NCBI GenBank assembly: GCA_963977405.1
Contig: CAXBOY010000028.1
Coordinates: forward strand, 1-31,589
DNA length: 31,589 nt
Direction of reading: 5' to 3'
DNA from: UBA5078 sp963977405
Lineage (GTDB): Bacteria > Pseudomonadota > Gammaproteobacteria > Pseudomonadales > Pseudohongiellaceae
Below the pieces are notes generated by a model that saw only the letters and a program-made list of their open reading frames with translations, had not been told where the DNA came from and did not search any database. Below, one piece after another: positions 22,829 to 31,299 of this stretch (positions are counted from its first letter, which is position 1; each line of letters starts with the position of its first letter). The position numbers and the translations under genes were made by a program.

Positions 22829-24289
22829 ATGCATAATCTGCCCCGCCTTTTCTGTTGGCTAGTCATTTTAGCTTTTCCAGTCTCCCATGCTGACGTGTTA
22901 GACCCTGAAAGCCCACGCCAAGTTGTGCTCGAAGAGATCGCTGCCGAGCTAGATGTTCAGGGGCTCGATGTCGCCTTCAACCTCAATGTTGCAGAAGTGG
23001 CACGTGGCACGCCCGAGCGTCCACGAGTGGGCGTTCTTGCAGATGTCCCCGCGCTACTACTCCCCCTAAGTTCAGAGTTGGCGTCGTGGGAAGTGGCGTT
23101 CCTCGCCTCCGAGGTCGGTGCTGTGGCATTCCTTCATGGGCAGCCCCTTGGTGGGCAGGTCGATGACTACGACAGCTTCTATGCTGCGTGGCTCAGCGCG
23201 CCACTAGAGCAGCGCTACCTCCTTAGCTATGCGAGTGCGGATCTTGGCAGCGCGGAGCAAGTGGCGCAGGTTCTGGCGCAGAGTAATCGAGTCTTGCACG
23301 TGCCGCCGCTAGGTTCGCCACAGCAGGATCTCAATTCCGCAGTCCCCATTCAGGAATTTGGCGGGCGTCTTTACGCAACCGTAGGTCAGCGCTGGGTGCT
23401 CGATTCCGAAGCTGCGCGTGTACTGCGTAGTGACATCCCCGAGTTTCTCCTAGTTGGAGAGAGTTTGCGCCGCAATAGTGATTCAGTGTTGAACCCAGAG
23501 AGTCGTGCGCAGCGCCGCTTGGCGGCAGCGGAGCCTGCGGTTTTCCTAAAGGAAAGCCTCGGTGACGAGTTCGAGGCATCTACGATACCCGAGATTATAG
23601 TGCCGGGAGGAATAGCATTAGGCGAGAACGCGGTCTTACTAGATGTTAAAGAGCTGCAGTTTTCGGCTGCTGGTCTAACTGTGGTTGATGGGGCTGAAGT
23701 GTCGAGGGCCTTGCCGACGGAAGCTGTGGCTATTTGGAAAGCTGCTTTTGATTTCGCCGCTCGCTCCAATGAAATTGGCTCTGATGCCATTGTCGATATC
23801 GATGAGCGTGGCCGCGTCAAGATATCTACAGCGCTAGAGGACACTGATCTAGGCTACGATATGGTCCACATCGATACCGAGCCTTTTAATTACGTAACCC
23901 GTTTAGATGTGCGCAAGAGTGTAATAGTGGATAGTCGTGTCGAGTTCCTCAATAAAGGAGCCGGCATCGATTTTAAGAGTGAATACGAAGTGCGTTTTCT
24001 TCAGTCCGATAGGATGCGTATCGCGCGGACGCAGGCCGCCATCGTGTATCGCTATCAGTCTGATAATGACACTGTAATGCACATAGACTCATGGGGCCCG
24101 GATGCGTTCAAGCTCGAAGGCCGAACAGACTTTGACGCATTAGGGGCCAGTACGCAGAGAGTCGCACGATACGCCGCATGGATTGCCTTGTTTCGAGCCG
24201 TTCATGCACAGGAGCTCGATTTTAGCCACGGACGCTATGAGTTTCTTAAGTTAGAAAAGGCGGGAAGGTCTACGCCCTCTCGAATGTGA
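22829..24289 (+). CDS. Exported protein of unknown function
   Basis: I do not recognise this 486-residue protein. A signal peptide is clear (LFCWLVILAFPVSHA, cleavage near SHA/D at 21-22). The rest is soluble, with no further membrane helix and few cysteines. Residues about 350-420 (YVTRLDVRKSVIVDSRVEFLNKG, YEVRFLQSDRMRIARTQAAIVYRY) suggest beta-strands. The ending (RVARYAAWIALFRAVHAQELDF) is helical. It lies 11 bases after the peptidase-like gene and overlaps the next gene by four bases (GTGA), so the three are translated together and probably work together in the periplasm. Confidence 0.7.
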   Translation: MHNLPRLFCWLVILAFPVSHADVLDPESPRQVVLEEIAAELDVQGLDVAFNLNVAEVARGTPERPRVGVLADVPALLLPLSSELASWEVAFLASEVGAVAFLHGQPLGGQVDDYDSFYAAWLSAPLEQRYLLSYASADLGSAEQVAQVLAQSNRVLHVPPLGSPQQDLNSAVPIQEFGGRLYATVGQRWVLDSEAARVLRSDIPEFLLVGESLRRNSDSVLNPESRAQRRLAAAEPAVFLKESLGDEFEASTIPEIIVPGGIALGENAVLLDVKELQFSAAGLTVVDGAEVSRALPTEAVAIWKAAFDFAARSNEIGSDAIVDIDERGRVKISTALEDTDLGYDMVHIDTEPFNYVTRLDVRKSVIVDSRVEFLNKGAGIDFKSEYEVRFLQSDRMRIARTQAAIVYRYQSDNDTVMHIDSWGPDAFKLEGRTDFDALGASTQRVARYAAWIALFRAVHAQELDFSHGRYEFLKLEKAGRSTPSRM

Positions 24290-25494
24290 GTCAGATGAGT
24301 ATTACTGTAGAAAAACTTACTAGGCTAATCTCTGTTTGCTTATTGTGCGCTCTATTCTCCGCGTGCAATGTCATTCGTCTTGATTTTAATTTCGCCGACG
24401 ATCGTAAGTTCGAGAGTAAGATTTTGGATCAGCGAGAGGATCTCTTCACAGACATTGAGCCGATGCTGCTCAATGACGAAATAATTGCCTATATGCAAGA
24501 GCATGTCACCGATCTCTCTACCGATCTGACGATAGTAGATAAGCTACAAAGCCTTTTGTTTGACCCCGCTTATCTCAATATCGAATATGATGACAAAGTC
24601 ACACGCACTGCAGTTCAGACCTTCAATGACCGCAAGGGAAACTGTCTTTCTGTTGTGAATTTGTACATCGCGATGGCGCGCTACTATGGTGTAGATGCGA
24701 AGTTTCAGACGGTAAAGGTGCGACCAAGCTGGGATAAGCGTGGAGAAATTTTGGTGCTAAGTCAGCACATCAATGCATTAGGTCGCTTCAACTCCAGCAC
24801 ATTGTATGTGGTGGACTTCACGCCAGAGATTACCCTACAACAGCTCACTGCAAACATAGTCGATGATCGCGAGGCCCGAGCTCTTTATTTCAACAATCTA
24901 GGTGCAGAAAGCCTAATCGCGATGAGCTACGAGGATTCAATAGCCTATTTTAAGAACGCGCTTTTCCTAGATCCGGACTTGTCTATCGCTTGGAATAATA
25001 TCGGCACCGCCTATAGTCGTCTCGAGGAAAAAGACACAGCCGAATACGCCTATCAGAAAGCCTATTCACTCGATCGCAGTAACGCGACCGCGATCAATAA
25101 TCTCGTGCGCTTCTATCGACAAAAGGGCGATCTTGAGACCTCGAATCGCTACGCTAAAGCGATCGAGCGCTTCAATGATCGAAACCCTTATTTCCATTAC
25201 AATCTTGGTAGCATAGCTTTCGCCGATGCAGATTATGAAGCTGCTCGAGATCACTTCGCAGAGGCGGTCAAGCGCAAAGAGGCGGAGCCCGATTTCTATC
25301 TCGCCCTGAGTAAGACCTATGAGCAGCTCGGCCAACCAGTAGAGGCGGCGCGGCTTTATCAACAGGCGATAGAGAGTCTGCGTCTTGCTGGGCAGATTTA
25401 CCTGCCCAGCAACAACAAAGTGCGTATCGTAGATGAGAGAACCATTCTCAGGCCCGCGAGTGCCGGGTTCAGCGTGCGCACCTCACCTCTCTAG
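24286..25494 (+). CDS. Transglutaminase-like lipoprotein with TPR repeats
   Basis: A 402-residue lipoprotein: signal with lipobox FSAC and lipidated Cys27, then a transglutaminase-like cysteine domain at about 60-185. Its triad is visible: Cys120 in RKGNCLSVVNLYIAMARYYG, His161 in LSQHINAL and Asp177 in VVDFTP. TPR repeats follow from about 202 to 375 (NNLGAESLIAMSYEDSIAYF, NNIGTAYSRLEEKDTAEYAY). Unlike its operon partner, its catalytic site looks intact, so it may be an envelope peptidase or amide-bond enzyme. The start is GTG 24286, overlapping the previous stop; ATG 24295 is an alternative. It converges on the acyl-CoA synthetase gene with four overlapping bases. Confidence 0.82.
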   Translation: MSQMSITVEKLTRLISVCLLCALFSACNVIRLDFNFADDRKFESKILDQREDLFTDIEPMLLNDEIIAYMQEHVTDLSTDLTIVDKLQSLLFDPAYLNIEYDDKVTRTAVQTFNDRKGNCLSVVNLYIAMARYYGVDAKFQTVKVRPSWDKRGEILVLSQHINALGRFNSSTLYVVDFTPEITLQQLTANIVDDREARALYFNNLGAESLIAMSYEDSIAYFKNALFLDPDLSIAWNNIGTAYSRLEEKDTAEYAYQKAYSLDRSNATAINNLVRFYRQKGDLETSNRYAKAIERFNDRNPYFHYNLGSIAFADADYEAARDHFAEAVKRKEAEPDFYLALSKTYEQLGQPVEAARLYQQAIESLRLAGQIYLPSNNKVRIVDERTILRPASAGFSVRTSPL

Positions 25495-27374
25495 ACAAAC
25501 TCCACATGGAAAGAGTAGGGCGTTAGCAGATCTTCTGCAGCGCCTTGCGCACTAGGATCAGTCAGCTTCACCGTCATTACTAAGCCGCTCTTTTTGTCGA
25601 GGCGTCCACTAATATCGGCTGCTATGTGCTGATCAGCAAACAACTCGCCCAAGACTATCTCGGTGATGCGCTGTCGCAGTGCTGGTCTAAAGATTTTCCC
25701 GACAGCGGTTAGCGGCATGGCGTCTATGAATTCGATGCGTTTGGGTATCGCAGCGCGCTCGGAGATATGCTTTTCCCCATAGACCAGCAATTCCTCTGCG
25801 CTACACTCTGCACCGGGTTTCAATTGAATGAAGGCCATCGGCAATTCGCCGGCATAGGCGTCTGGCAGCCCAACGGCAATGGCGCTCGCTACGGCAGGAT
25901 GCCCAGCAAGACCCTCTTCTATAATCGCGGGGTCGATATTATGTCCGCCACGAATGATGAGGTCTTTCGCGCGACCTGAGAGATAGAGGTAGCCTTTATC
26001 GTCTAGATAGCCAAGGTCACCAGTGTTGAACCAGCCACCCTCAACCCAGGCAACTGCATTGTCGCTCTGGGCCTTGTAACCACAGAATACTTGTGGTCCT
26101 TTCACTAGAATTACACCGTTCTCGCCCAGTTCACATTCTTTGACGATCTTCCCTTCATTGACATGAGCGATACAAATTTGCGAGTAGGGTAGGCGCATGC
26201 CCACGCTGCCTGGCGGTTGCCACAGCGGTGCACGAGAAATGAGTGCGGTCGTCTCTGTCATGCCGTAGCCATTGGAGACTTCGACATTAAAGTTCTTCTC
26301 GAAACTCTTCTCGAAATTTGGGGAAAGCGGCGCCGCGCCGGAGTTTATATTAGTAAGGCTGCTGATGTCTGCATCGCCAACAGGTATCTGGGTAAGCGCC
26401 ATGAGAACCGTTGGAACGGTCGAGAAGCCTCGCACCTTGAAGCGATCGATATGATGCCAGAAATTCTTCATGCCTTCGGGTGAACGGAACCCTGCCGGCG
26501 TTAACAGCAATACACGGTAGCCTACGCTGAAGGCCGCTACGCCTTGAATGATGACGCCGTATATATGGAACAATGGCAGGCCGCACAGTACCGTATGACG
26601 ATGCATATGCGCGGTGTAAATTTGCATTAATTGACCCAGGAATGCCATGTTACCGTGGGTAAGCTGAGCGATCTTTGGGCGACCCGTTGTGCCGCCAGTG
26701 TGGAAGTATGCGGCCACTTGATCGGCGGCAAAAACACGTTTACTGATCAGCTGCTCAGAATCTTGCTCGGCTATGGCTGCGTCAAAATTGAGAATCTTGA
26801 TATGCGAATTATTTGGAATGCTGGGTTCGCTATCGGTGAAGTGTGGATGCGTGACCGCCAATACGGTGTGTACCTTCGGCAAGCGATGCAGTATCTGTGT
26901 CAGCTTAGTCCACAAGTCTGTATGCGCGGAAGAGGCAAGACAGATAACGACCTTGGAATCGGCCGCTTCGATAATCTCGGCTATGTGCTCCGCCTCGAGC
27001 ATTGGGTTAATTGGGTTCGCGATACCAGCTGCCTGAGCACCCCAGATTGCCGGATGGCTTTGCGGCATAATAGGCAGCAGAATCGAAACAGAGTCTTGGG
27101 TAGTAACTCCGATACTGTGGAGTAGGTTCGCAGTCTGGGTGATACGCTGCGCCAGTTGTTTAAAGCTGATGGTCTCCGGCGTCTCGTCACGCCTTCCGCT
27201 CAGGAGAAACTCTATGGCTGGCTCATCACCAAAACGCTTTGCGCTCTGTTGGAAAAGTGAGTAGCTGTCGGTATGGGGAAATTGCGATAGAAGGGGCTTT
27301 TTCTCAAATGCCTCTACACTTTCGATAGTTTCCAGAAGTGGTTCTTTTGCAGGTGTTTTACTATAGTCGATCAC
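25491..27374 (-). CDS. Acyl-CoA synthetase / AMP-binding ligase
   Basis: This activates a carboxylic acid to acyl-CoA through an acyl-adenylate. The 627-residue protein has HTGGTTGRPK at about 225-234, the adenylate motif NGYGMTETTA at about 367-376, WFNTGDLGYLDDKGYLYLSGRAKDLIIRGG at about 447-476, and the catalytic Lys in GKIFRP near 559. The C-terminus extends some 60 residues beyond this Lys, ending in a segment (SGLVMTVKLTDPS) that could form a small beta unit. Acyl-CoA synthetases usually stop about 15-30 residues after it. The start is GTG with GGGGG upstream. Chain-length specificity cannot be read from sequence; the acyl-CoA genes nearby suggest fatty acids. Confidence 0.9.
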   Translation of the reverse strand: MIDYSKTPAKEPLLETIESVEAFEKKPLLSQFPHTDSYSLFQQSAKRFGDEPAIEFLLSGRRDETPETISFKQLAQRITQTANLLHSIGVTTQDSVSILLPIMPQSHPAIWGAQAAGIANPINPMLEAEHIAEIIEAADSKVVICLASSAHTDLWTKLTQILHRLPKVHTVLAVTHPHFTDSEPSIPNNSHIKILNFDAAIAEQDSEQLISKRVFAADQVAAYFHTGGTTGRPKIAQLTHGNMAFLGQLMQIYTAHMHRHTVLCGLPLFHIYGVIIQGVAAFSVGYRVLLLTPAGFRSPEGMKNFWHHIDRFKVRGFSTVPTVLMALTQIPVGDADISSLTNINSGAAPLSPNFEKSFEKNFNVEVSNGYGMTETTALISRAPLWQPPGSVGMRLPYSQICIAHVNEGKIVKECELGENGVILVKGPQVFCGYKAQSDNAVAWVEGGWFNTGDLGYLDDKGYLYLSGRAKDLIIRGGHNIDPAIIEEGLAGHPAVASAIAVGLPDAYAGELPMAFIQLKPGAECSAEELLVYGEKHISERAAIPKRIEFIDAMPLTAVGKIFRPALRQRITEIVLGELFADQHIAADISGRLDKKSGLVMTVKLTDPSAQGAAEDLLTPYSFHVEFV

Positions 27375-27655
27375 GGTATTGCGCGCCCCCTTTTATTGTA
27401 TTCATTGGCACTGCTATATGTCTTGGTGTCGGCCTCGGTGCGCTCCATGTACCGCTGCGTAGTGCAGCTTATATCACCTCACAAAGTTTCTTGCCAGTGC
27501 CGCGGCCGCCAATAGCTCTGGCTATCTCTGCCGCTTTCAAGCAAAATTGCTCGCAGAAAAAGATCGTGAATTACTTGAAGCACAAGCTTCAGTTAGGCGG
27601 TCTATGTCCATGTCAAACCTGACGCTTTTGTCTTGAATACAATCTGGAGTTATTT

Positions 27656-28087
27656 ATGAGCAACACCCTTCTGAAAGTGCTTGGAGTTAGTGCCGCGGTC
27701 GCCCTTTCTTCTTTCGTGTTCGCCCAGCAAATGGAGAAGAGTCCGGCTGCAGATGGCGCACAAGCCTATATCGTATCGCCTATGGATGGCGCCACCGTGC
27801 CTACTACCTTCGATGTCGTGTTCGGCTTGAAAGGCATGGGTGTAGCACCCGCAGGCACGCAAGTTAACAACACTGGGCACCATCATTTGTTGGTAGATGC
27901 CGCCGAGCTGCCTAATTTGGATATGCCATTGGGCGCGGATGTCACGCATTTCGGTGCCGGTCAAACACAAACGACCCTAACGCTCACTCCTGGTCAGCAC
28001 ACATTGCAGCTGATCCTAGGGGACCATATGCATATCCCTCACAACCCAGCAGTGGTATCCGAGAAAATCACGATCACCGTTCGCTAA
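27656..28087 (+). CDS. DUF4399 family periplasmic protein
   Basis: The 143-residue protein has a signal peptide (cleavage near VFA/Q) and the DUF4399 core: VSPMDGATVPTTFDVVFGLKGMGVAPAG (40-67), NNTGHHHLLVD (71-81), LPLGADVTHFGAGQTQTTLTLTPGQHTLQLILGDHMHIPH, and SEKITITV at the end. The HHH and DHMHIPH clusters make metal binding plausible but the family is uncharacterised. It is an Ig-like beta-sandwich by pattern. GGAG lies 8 bases ahead of the ATG. The LLM-class oxidoreductase follows after one base, so they share a transcript. Confidence 0.88.
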   Translation: MSNTLLKVLGVSAAVALSSFVFAQQMEKSPAADGAQAYIVSPMDGATVPTTFDVVFGLKGMGVAPAGTQVNNTGHHHLLVDAAELPNLDMPLGADVTHFGAGQTQTTLTLTPGQHTLQLILGDHMHIPHNPAVVSEKITITVR

Positions 28088-28088
28088 G

Positions 28089-29105
28089 TTGTCTGCATTG
28101 AAATTAAGTGTATTAGATCAGTCTCCTATACGCAGTGGGGGAAGTGCCACGCAGGCGCTAGCCGAGACGGTAGCGCTTGCGCAACATACAGAGGCACTAG
28201 GGTTTTATCGATTTTGGGTGGCGGAACACCATGGCTCGGAGAGTTTCGCTGGCTGCGCCCCAGAGCTATTACTGGCGCAGATTGGTGCCAAGACCGAGAG
28301 CATTCGTCTTGGCTCGGGCGGCGTCATGCTGACCCACTACAGCCCCTATAAGGTGGCAGAGAACTTCCTCTTGTTGCAGACCCTCTACCCCAATAGGGTA
28401 GATCTTGGAGTCGGCCGGGCGCCAGGCAGCGATTCTGTCACTGCGCAGGCATTGGCCTACGGGTCGCCTATCGGCGTGGAATATTTTCGCAACAAACTCT
28501 TAGATATGATGGCCTTCGTAAGGGGTGAGCGCCCGGAGACAAGTGTCTTTACACGCGCCCACGCCAGCCCGCAAGTAGATATACCTCCACAATTCTGGTT
28601 GCTTGGTTCTAGCGAGCAGAGTGCGCTCTATGCCGCCGAGTTAGGCATGCGCTACTCTGTTGCGCATTTCCTCAACCCGCAGCATAGCGATCACCTCGCG
28701 CGGGTCTATCGGGAGAATTTTCAGCCCACGGAAACGCTGCCAGCCCCTCATGTCAATGTTGGGGTGTTTGTACTCTGTGCGGATAATGAAGAAGAGGCAG
28801 AGGCTTTGGCTTTGACCCGCGATATCTGGCGTTTGGGCTTAGAGAAAGGCAACCCAGGTCCGATTCCCTCGATCGCAGAGGCTCGTGAATATCCACTGTC
28901 GGCCCAGGAGCGTACGCTTATCGCGCAGCGTCGCCAGCACGCCATCTGCGGCACTGCGTCAAAGGTAGGCGCCCAACTCCGCGAGATTGCGCAGCGCCAC
29001 CACGCGGATGAGTTGGTAGTGATCAGTAATTGTCATGACTTTTCGCAGCGCAAGAACTCCTATGCCTTGCTCGCAAAGGAGTTCGATCTGCAGAGGAGTG
29101 TTTAG
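28089..29105 (+). CDS. LLM-class flavin-dependent oxidoreductase (YhbW/luciferase-like)
   Basis: This 338-residue protein belongs to the bacterial luciferase-like monooxygenase fold that uses FMNH2 or F420-like flavins. KLSVLDQSPIRSGGSATQALAETVALAQ, FYRFWVAEHHGSESFA, IRLGSGGVMLTHYSPYKVAENF and RVDLGVGRAPGSD match the MsnO8/YhbW group as I recall it. The start is TTG one base after the DUF4399 stop, and no strong Shine-Dalgarno is visible; a TTG at 28098 is the alternative. Translation probably depends on readthrough of ribosomes from the first gene. It converges on ispB, the stops sharing TTAG. The substrate is unknown. Confidence 0.88.
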   Translation: MSALKLSVLDQSPIRSGGSATQALAETVALAQHTEALGFYRFWVAEHHGSESFAGCAPELLLAQIGAKTESIRLGSGGVMLTHYSPYKVAENFLLLQTLYPNRVDLGVGRAPGSDSVTAQALAYGSPIGVEYFRNKLLDMMAFVRGERPETSVFTRAHASPQVDIPPQFWLLGSSEQSALYAAELGMRYSVAHFLNPQHSDHLARVYRENFQPTETLPAPHVNVGVFVLCADNEEEAEALALTRDIWRLGLEKGNPGPIPSIAEAREYPLSAQERTLIAQRRQHAICGTASKVGAQLREIAQRHHADELVVISNCHDFSQRKNSYALLAKEFDLQRSV

Positions 29106-30091
29106 CTAGCGCGCTTCACTGCGAGGTTCGCCATATCGATGAGCGCCTGACGGAAGGGGCTGTCTTCGAGATTAGCCAGAAGGGCGATAGCCTTGTCGGA
29201 TTCGGCAAGGGCGAGGTCGCGGGTATAGTCTAGGCTGCCGCTGCGCTTGATGATCGCGATCACGTCGGCGAGCTGTTGTTGAGCAAGTTCTGCTTCGATA
29301 TCTTGCGCAGCACCCTCGATGCAACGCTTGAGCAGCTCCGCTTCCTCTTTAGTGCCAGTGCGCATGGCGTGAATCAGCGGCAGGGTCGGTTTGCCCTCAG
29401 CCAAGTCATCCCCAATGTTCTTGCCCATGGTTGCGGCGTCGCCCTCGTAGTCGAGCACGTCGTCGATTAACTGGAAGGCCATGCCAATATGCATGCCCAC
29501 ATCCCGAAGGATTTGCTGTTGCTGGGCGCTAGCGCCGGCGAGTATCGCGCCGCACTCGGCCGCCGCCTGGAATAGGATAGCGGTCTTGTGGCGGATGACA
29601 TTCATATAGCCTTCTTGGGTCGCCGCACTATTATTCTTATTGATTAGCTGCAGCACTTCGCCTTCGGCGATGCGATTGGTTGTATCGGCGATTATCCGCA
29701 TGATGTCCATATTGCCAATGGAGACTAGGACCTGAAATGCGCGAGAGTAGATGAAGTCGCCTACCAGCACGCTGGAGGGGTTGCTCCATTGTTCATTAGC
29801 TGTAGGGCGTCCGCGGCGCATTGAGGACATGTCGACGACATCGTCATGCAGCAAGGTAGCGGTATGGATGAACTCGATTACAGCGGCTAGGCTGATGTGT
29901 TGATCGCCTTGATAGTCGCAGCTTTTTGCGCTCAATAGCACGAGAACTGGGCGCATGCGTTTGCCGCCCGCATCGATAATATAGTGGCCGATACTCTCTA
30001 CAAGTGCGACATCGGAGTATAACTGGTCGATGATGAACTGGTTTACGGCATCGAAGTCTGCCGAAACTACTGCGCGGATATTCTTATACAT
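29102..30091 (-). CDS. ispB: Octaprenyl/polyprenyl diphosphate synthase IspB
   Basis: IspB condenses isopentenyl diphosphate onto farnesyl diphosphate to build the ubiquinone side chain. The 329-residue protein has both aspartate-rich motifs: DDVVD at 83-87 (in LLHDDVVDMSSMRRGRPTAN) and DDVLD at 210-214, plus GGKRMRP (42-48) near the N-terminus for substrate binding. The location next to rplU-rpmA-obgE, divergently oriented, is the common gammaproteobacterial arrangement and supports the ispB name over ispA. Chain length (C40 or C45) cannot be read here. It connects to the quinone that ETF-QO reduces. Confidence 0.93.
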   Translation of the reverse strand: MYKNIRAVVSADFDAVNQFIIDQLYSDVALVESIGHYIIDAGGKRMRPVLVLLSAKSCDYQGDQHISLAAVIEFIHTATLLHDDVVDMSSMRRGRPTANEQWSNPSSVLVGDFIYSRAFQVLVSIGNMDIMRIIADTTNRIAEGEVLQLINKNNSAATQEGYMNVIRHKTAILFQAAAECGAILAGASAQQQQILRDVGMHIGMAFQLIDDVLDYEGDAATMGKNIGDDLAEGKPTLPLIHAMRTGTKEEAELLKRCIEGAAQDIEAELAQQQLADVIAIIKRSGSLDYTRDLALAESDKAIALLANLEDSPFRQALIDMANLAVKRAS

Positions 30092-30354
30092 GAAGCTACC
30101 GTGAGCGATGTTGCTGTTTGTGACGCTAATTTATTGTAATCATTGTCTTGAAAAGAAGGATTTGAAGCCTTACTCGTCAATTTTTATCACCCCCTCCCTA
30201 AAAGTGCCGGGAAATAGCGATTTTTGTTCAAGACGTGCGTTGTAAATCGAGCCTGCATGCTAGGGGCGAAGCCTTTGGCTGTCAAGATAACAGCGTGCAC
30301 AGCGCATCCTTGCTGCAAGGGCATGGAGAACATGATAATTTCTCGAAATGAGGC

Positions 30355-30383
30355 TTGCCACTACAGGGGTGTTCCCGTAAAAT
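30355..30383 (+). promoter_or_regulatory. Sigma-70 promoter for rplU-rpmA
   Basis: TTGCCA (30355-30360) and TAAAAT (30378-30383) have the ideal 17-base spacing and match consensus at 4 and 5 of 6 positions. The GC-rich GCCCGCCCC just after it resembles the discriminator of stringently controlled ribosomal promoters. Confidence 0.75.
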
Positions 30384-30492
30384 GCCCGCCCCTATAGGCA
30401 CTGCTGGACAGAAGGACTTTCAACAAGGACTTTTAAGCGTGAATTACGCCGTCCTTGTCTCTTGTTCTAGTCATTAGGGTTTAGACCCAGTA

Positions 30493-30549
30493 ATGGACGA
30501 GAAGATCGCAGCGCTAGCAGAATATGAACCTATACCCAATGTGGAGTGA
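30493..30549 (+). CDS. Possible 18-residue leader peptide ahead of rplU
   Basis: ATG 30493 to TGA 30549 encodes MDEKIAALAEYEPIPNVE, ending three bases before the rplU ATG. The rplU ribosome-binding site (GGAG, 30544-30547) lies inside it. Its own Shine-Dalgarno is weak: AGGG about 14 bases upstream. A GGGTTTAGACCC hairpin just ahead could affect either start. It may be chance. Confidence 0.2.
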   Translation: MDEKIAALAEYEPIPNVE

Positions 30550-30552
30550 GAT

Positions 30553-30864
30553 ATGTACGCGGTAATTGAGAGTGGTGGCAAGCAACACCGAGTGGTTGAG
30601 GGCGAGATCCTCAAGCTCGAAAAATTGGAAGCTGCCATGGGCGAAGAAGTTAGCTTCGACAAAGTACTCATGGTGGGTGAGGGCGAATCAGTAAAGATCG
30701 GCGCGCCTTATGTTGAAGGCAGCAAGGTTACTGCTGAAGTACTGACGACTGGTCGCGCTAAGAAAGTGACGATCCTTAAGTTCCGTCGTCGTAAGCACCA
30801 CTTGAAGCACCAGGGCCACAGACAGTGGTTTACTGAAGTTAAAATCACAGGTATTTCAGCATAA
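30553..30864 (+). CDS. rplU: 50S ribosomal protein L21
   Basis: L21 is a 23S rRNA-binding component of the large subunit. The 103-residue length is standard. MYAVIESGGKQHRVVEGEILKLE at the start and KVTILKFRRRKHHLKHQGHRQWFTEVKI in the basic C-terminal half are family signatures. GGAG lies 5 bases ahead of the ATG. It is the first gene of the rplU-rpmA operon, 30 bases before rpmA. Confidence 0.98.
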   Translation: MYAVIESGGKQHRVVEGEILKLEKLEAAMGEEVSFDKVLMVGEGESVKIGAPYVEGSKVTAEVLTTGRAKKVTILKFRRRKHHLKHQGHRQWFTEVKITGISA

Positions 30865-30894
30865 AGTCGGGCGTAAGCTGGCAGGAGACAACAA

Positions 30895-31152
30895 ATGGCT
30901 CATAAAAAAGCAGGTGGTAGTACCAGTAACGGTCGTGATTCCCAGTCGAAGCGACTTGGAGTTAAGCGTTTCGGCGGCGAAAGCGTATTGGCGGGCAACA
31001 TCATCGTGCGTCAGCGCGGCACGCATTTTCACCCCGGTGTAAATGTTGGGCTAGGTAAAGATCACACAATCTTCGCAACGGCTCCAGGCACTGTTAAGTT
31101 TGAAGTGAAGGGCGCACAGCGCAGGAAGTACATCAGCATCGTTACTGCTTAA
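30895..31152 (+). CDS. rpmA: 50S ribosomal protein L27
   Basis: L27 reaches the peptidyl transferase centre with its N-terminus. The 85 residues begin MAHKKAGGSTSNGRDSQSKRLGVKRFGG, the universal motif, and include RQRGTHFHPGVNVGLGKDHTIFA. There is no Firmicute-type N-terminal extension that needs cleavage. AGGAG precedes the ATG by 9 bases. Confidence 0.98.
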   Translation: MAHKKAGGSTSNGRDSQSKRLGVKRFGGESVLAGNIIVRQRGTHFHPGVNVGLGKDHTIFATAPGTVKFEVKGAQRRKYISIVTA

Positions 31153-31202
31153 TTGCAGCTGCGCGTGTAGTTCGGTGTTTTGGCAAGGCCAGCCCTGAAC
31201 GA

Positions 31203-31234
31203 AAAAGAGCCTCGTCTTGTGACGGGGCTTTTTT
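31203..31234 (+). terminator. Rho-independent terminator after rpmA
   Basis: AGCCTCGTC (31208-31216) pairs with GACGGGGCT (31221-31229; one T-G pair) around a TTGT loop, preceded by an A-tract and followed by T residues to 31234. It ends the rplU-rpmA transcript about 55 bases after the rpmA stop and so separates obgE. Confidence 0.9.
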
Positions 31235-31299
31235 ATATGGGGCATACTGCCCTCGCTTAGATTGCCACAATATTTGATTCCCCAACGGGTAGGAACAAC

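Larger units (their letters stand above)
30092..30552. promoter_or_regulatory. Divergent ispB / rplU intergenic region with long rplU leader
   Basis: A 461-base gap. The part near ispB (30092-30350) shows no promoter I would defend and no gene. The rplU promoter is at 30355-30383, leaving a leader of about 160 bases. In it, CAAGGAC (30424-30430) pairs with GTCCTTG (30451-30457), and GCGT with ACGC inside, and AAGGACTTT occurs twice (30412-30420 and 30425-30433). A short frame (30493-30549) ends just before rplU. No tRNA or known riboswitch pattern was recognised. Confidence 0.55.

Noticed and set aside
27576..27591. TGAAGC-ACAA-GCTTCA palindrome ahead of the DUF4399 gene
   Set aside because: Six-base stem only, without T-run or promoter context; not distinguishable from chance.
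27338..27622. 94-residue plus-strand frame between the acyl-CoA synthetase and DUF4399 genes
   Set aside because: It overlaps the synthetase start, has low-quality hydrophobic content without conserved pattern, and no ribosome site. I treat 27375-27655 as intergenic.
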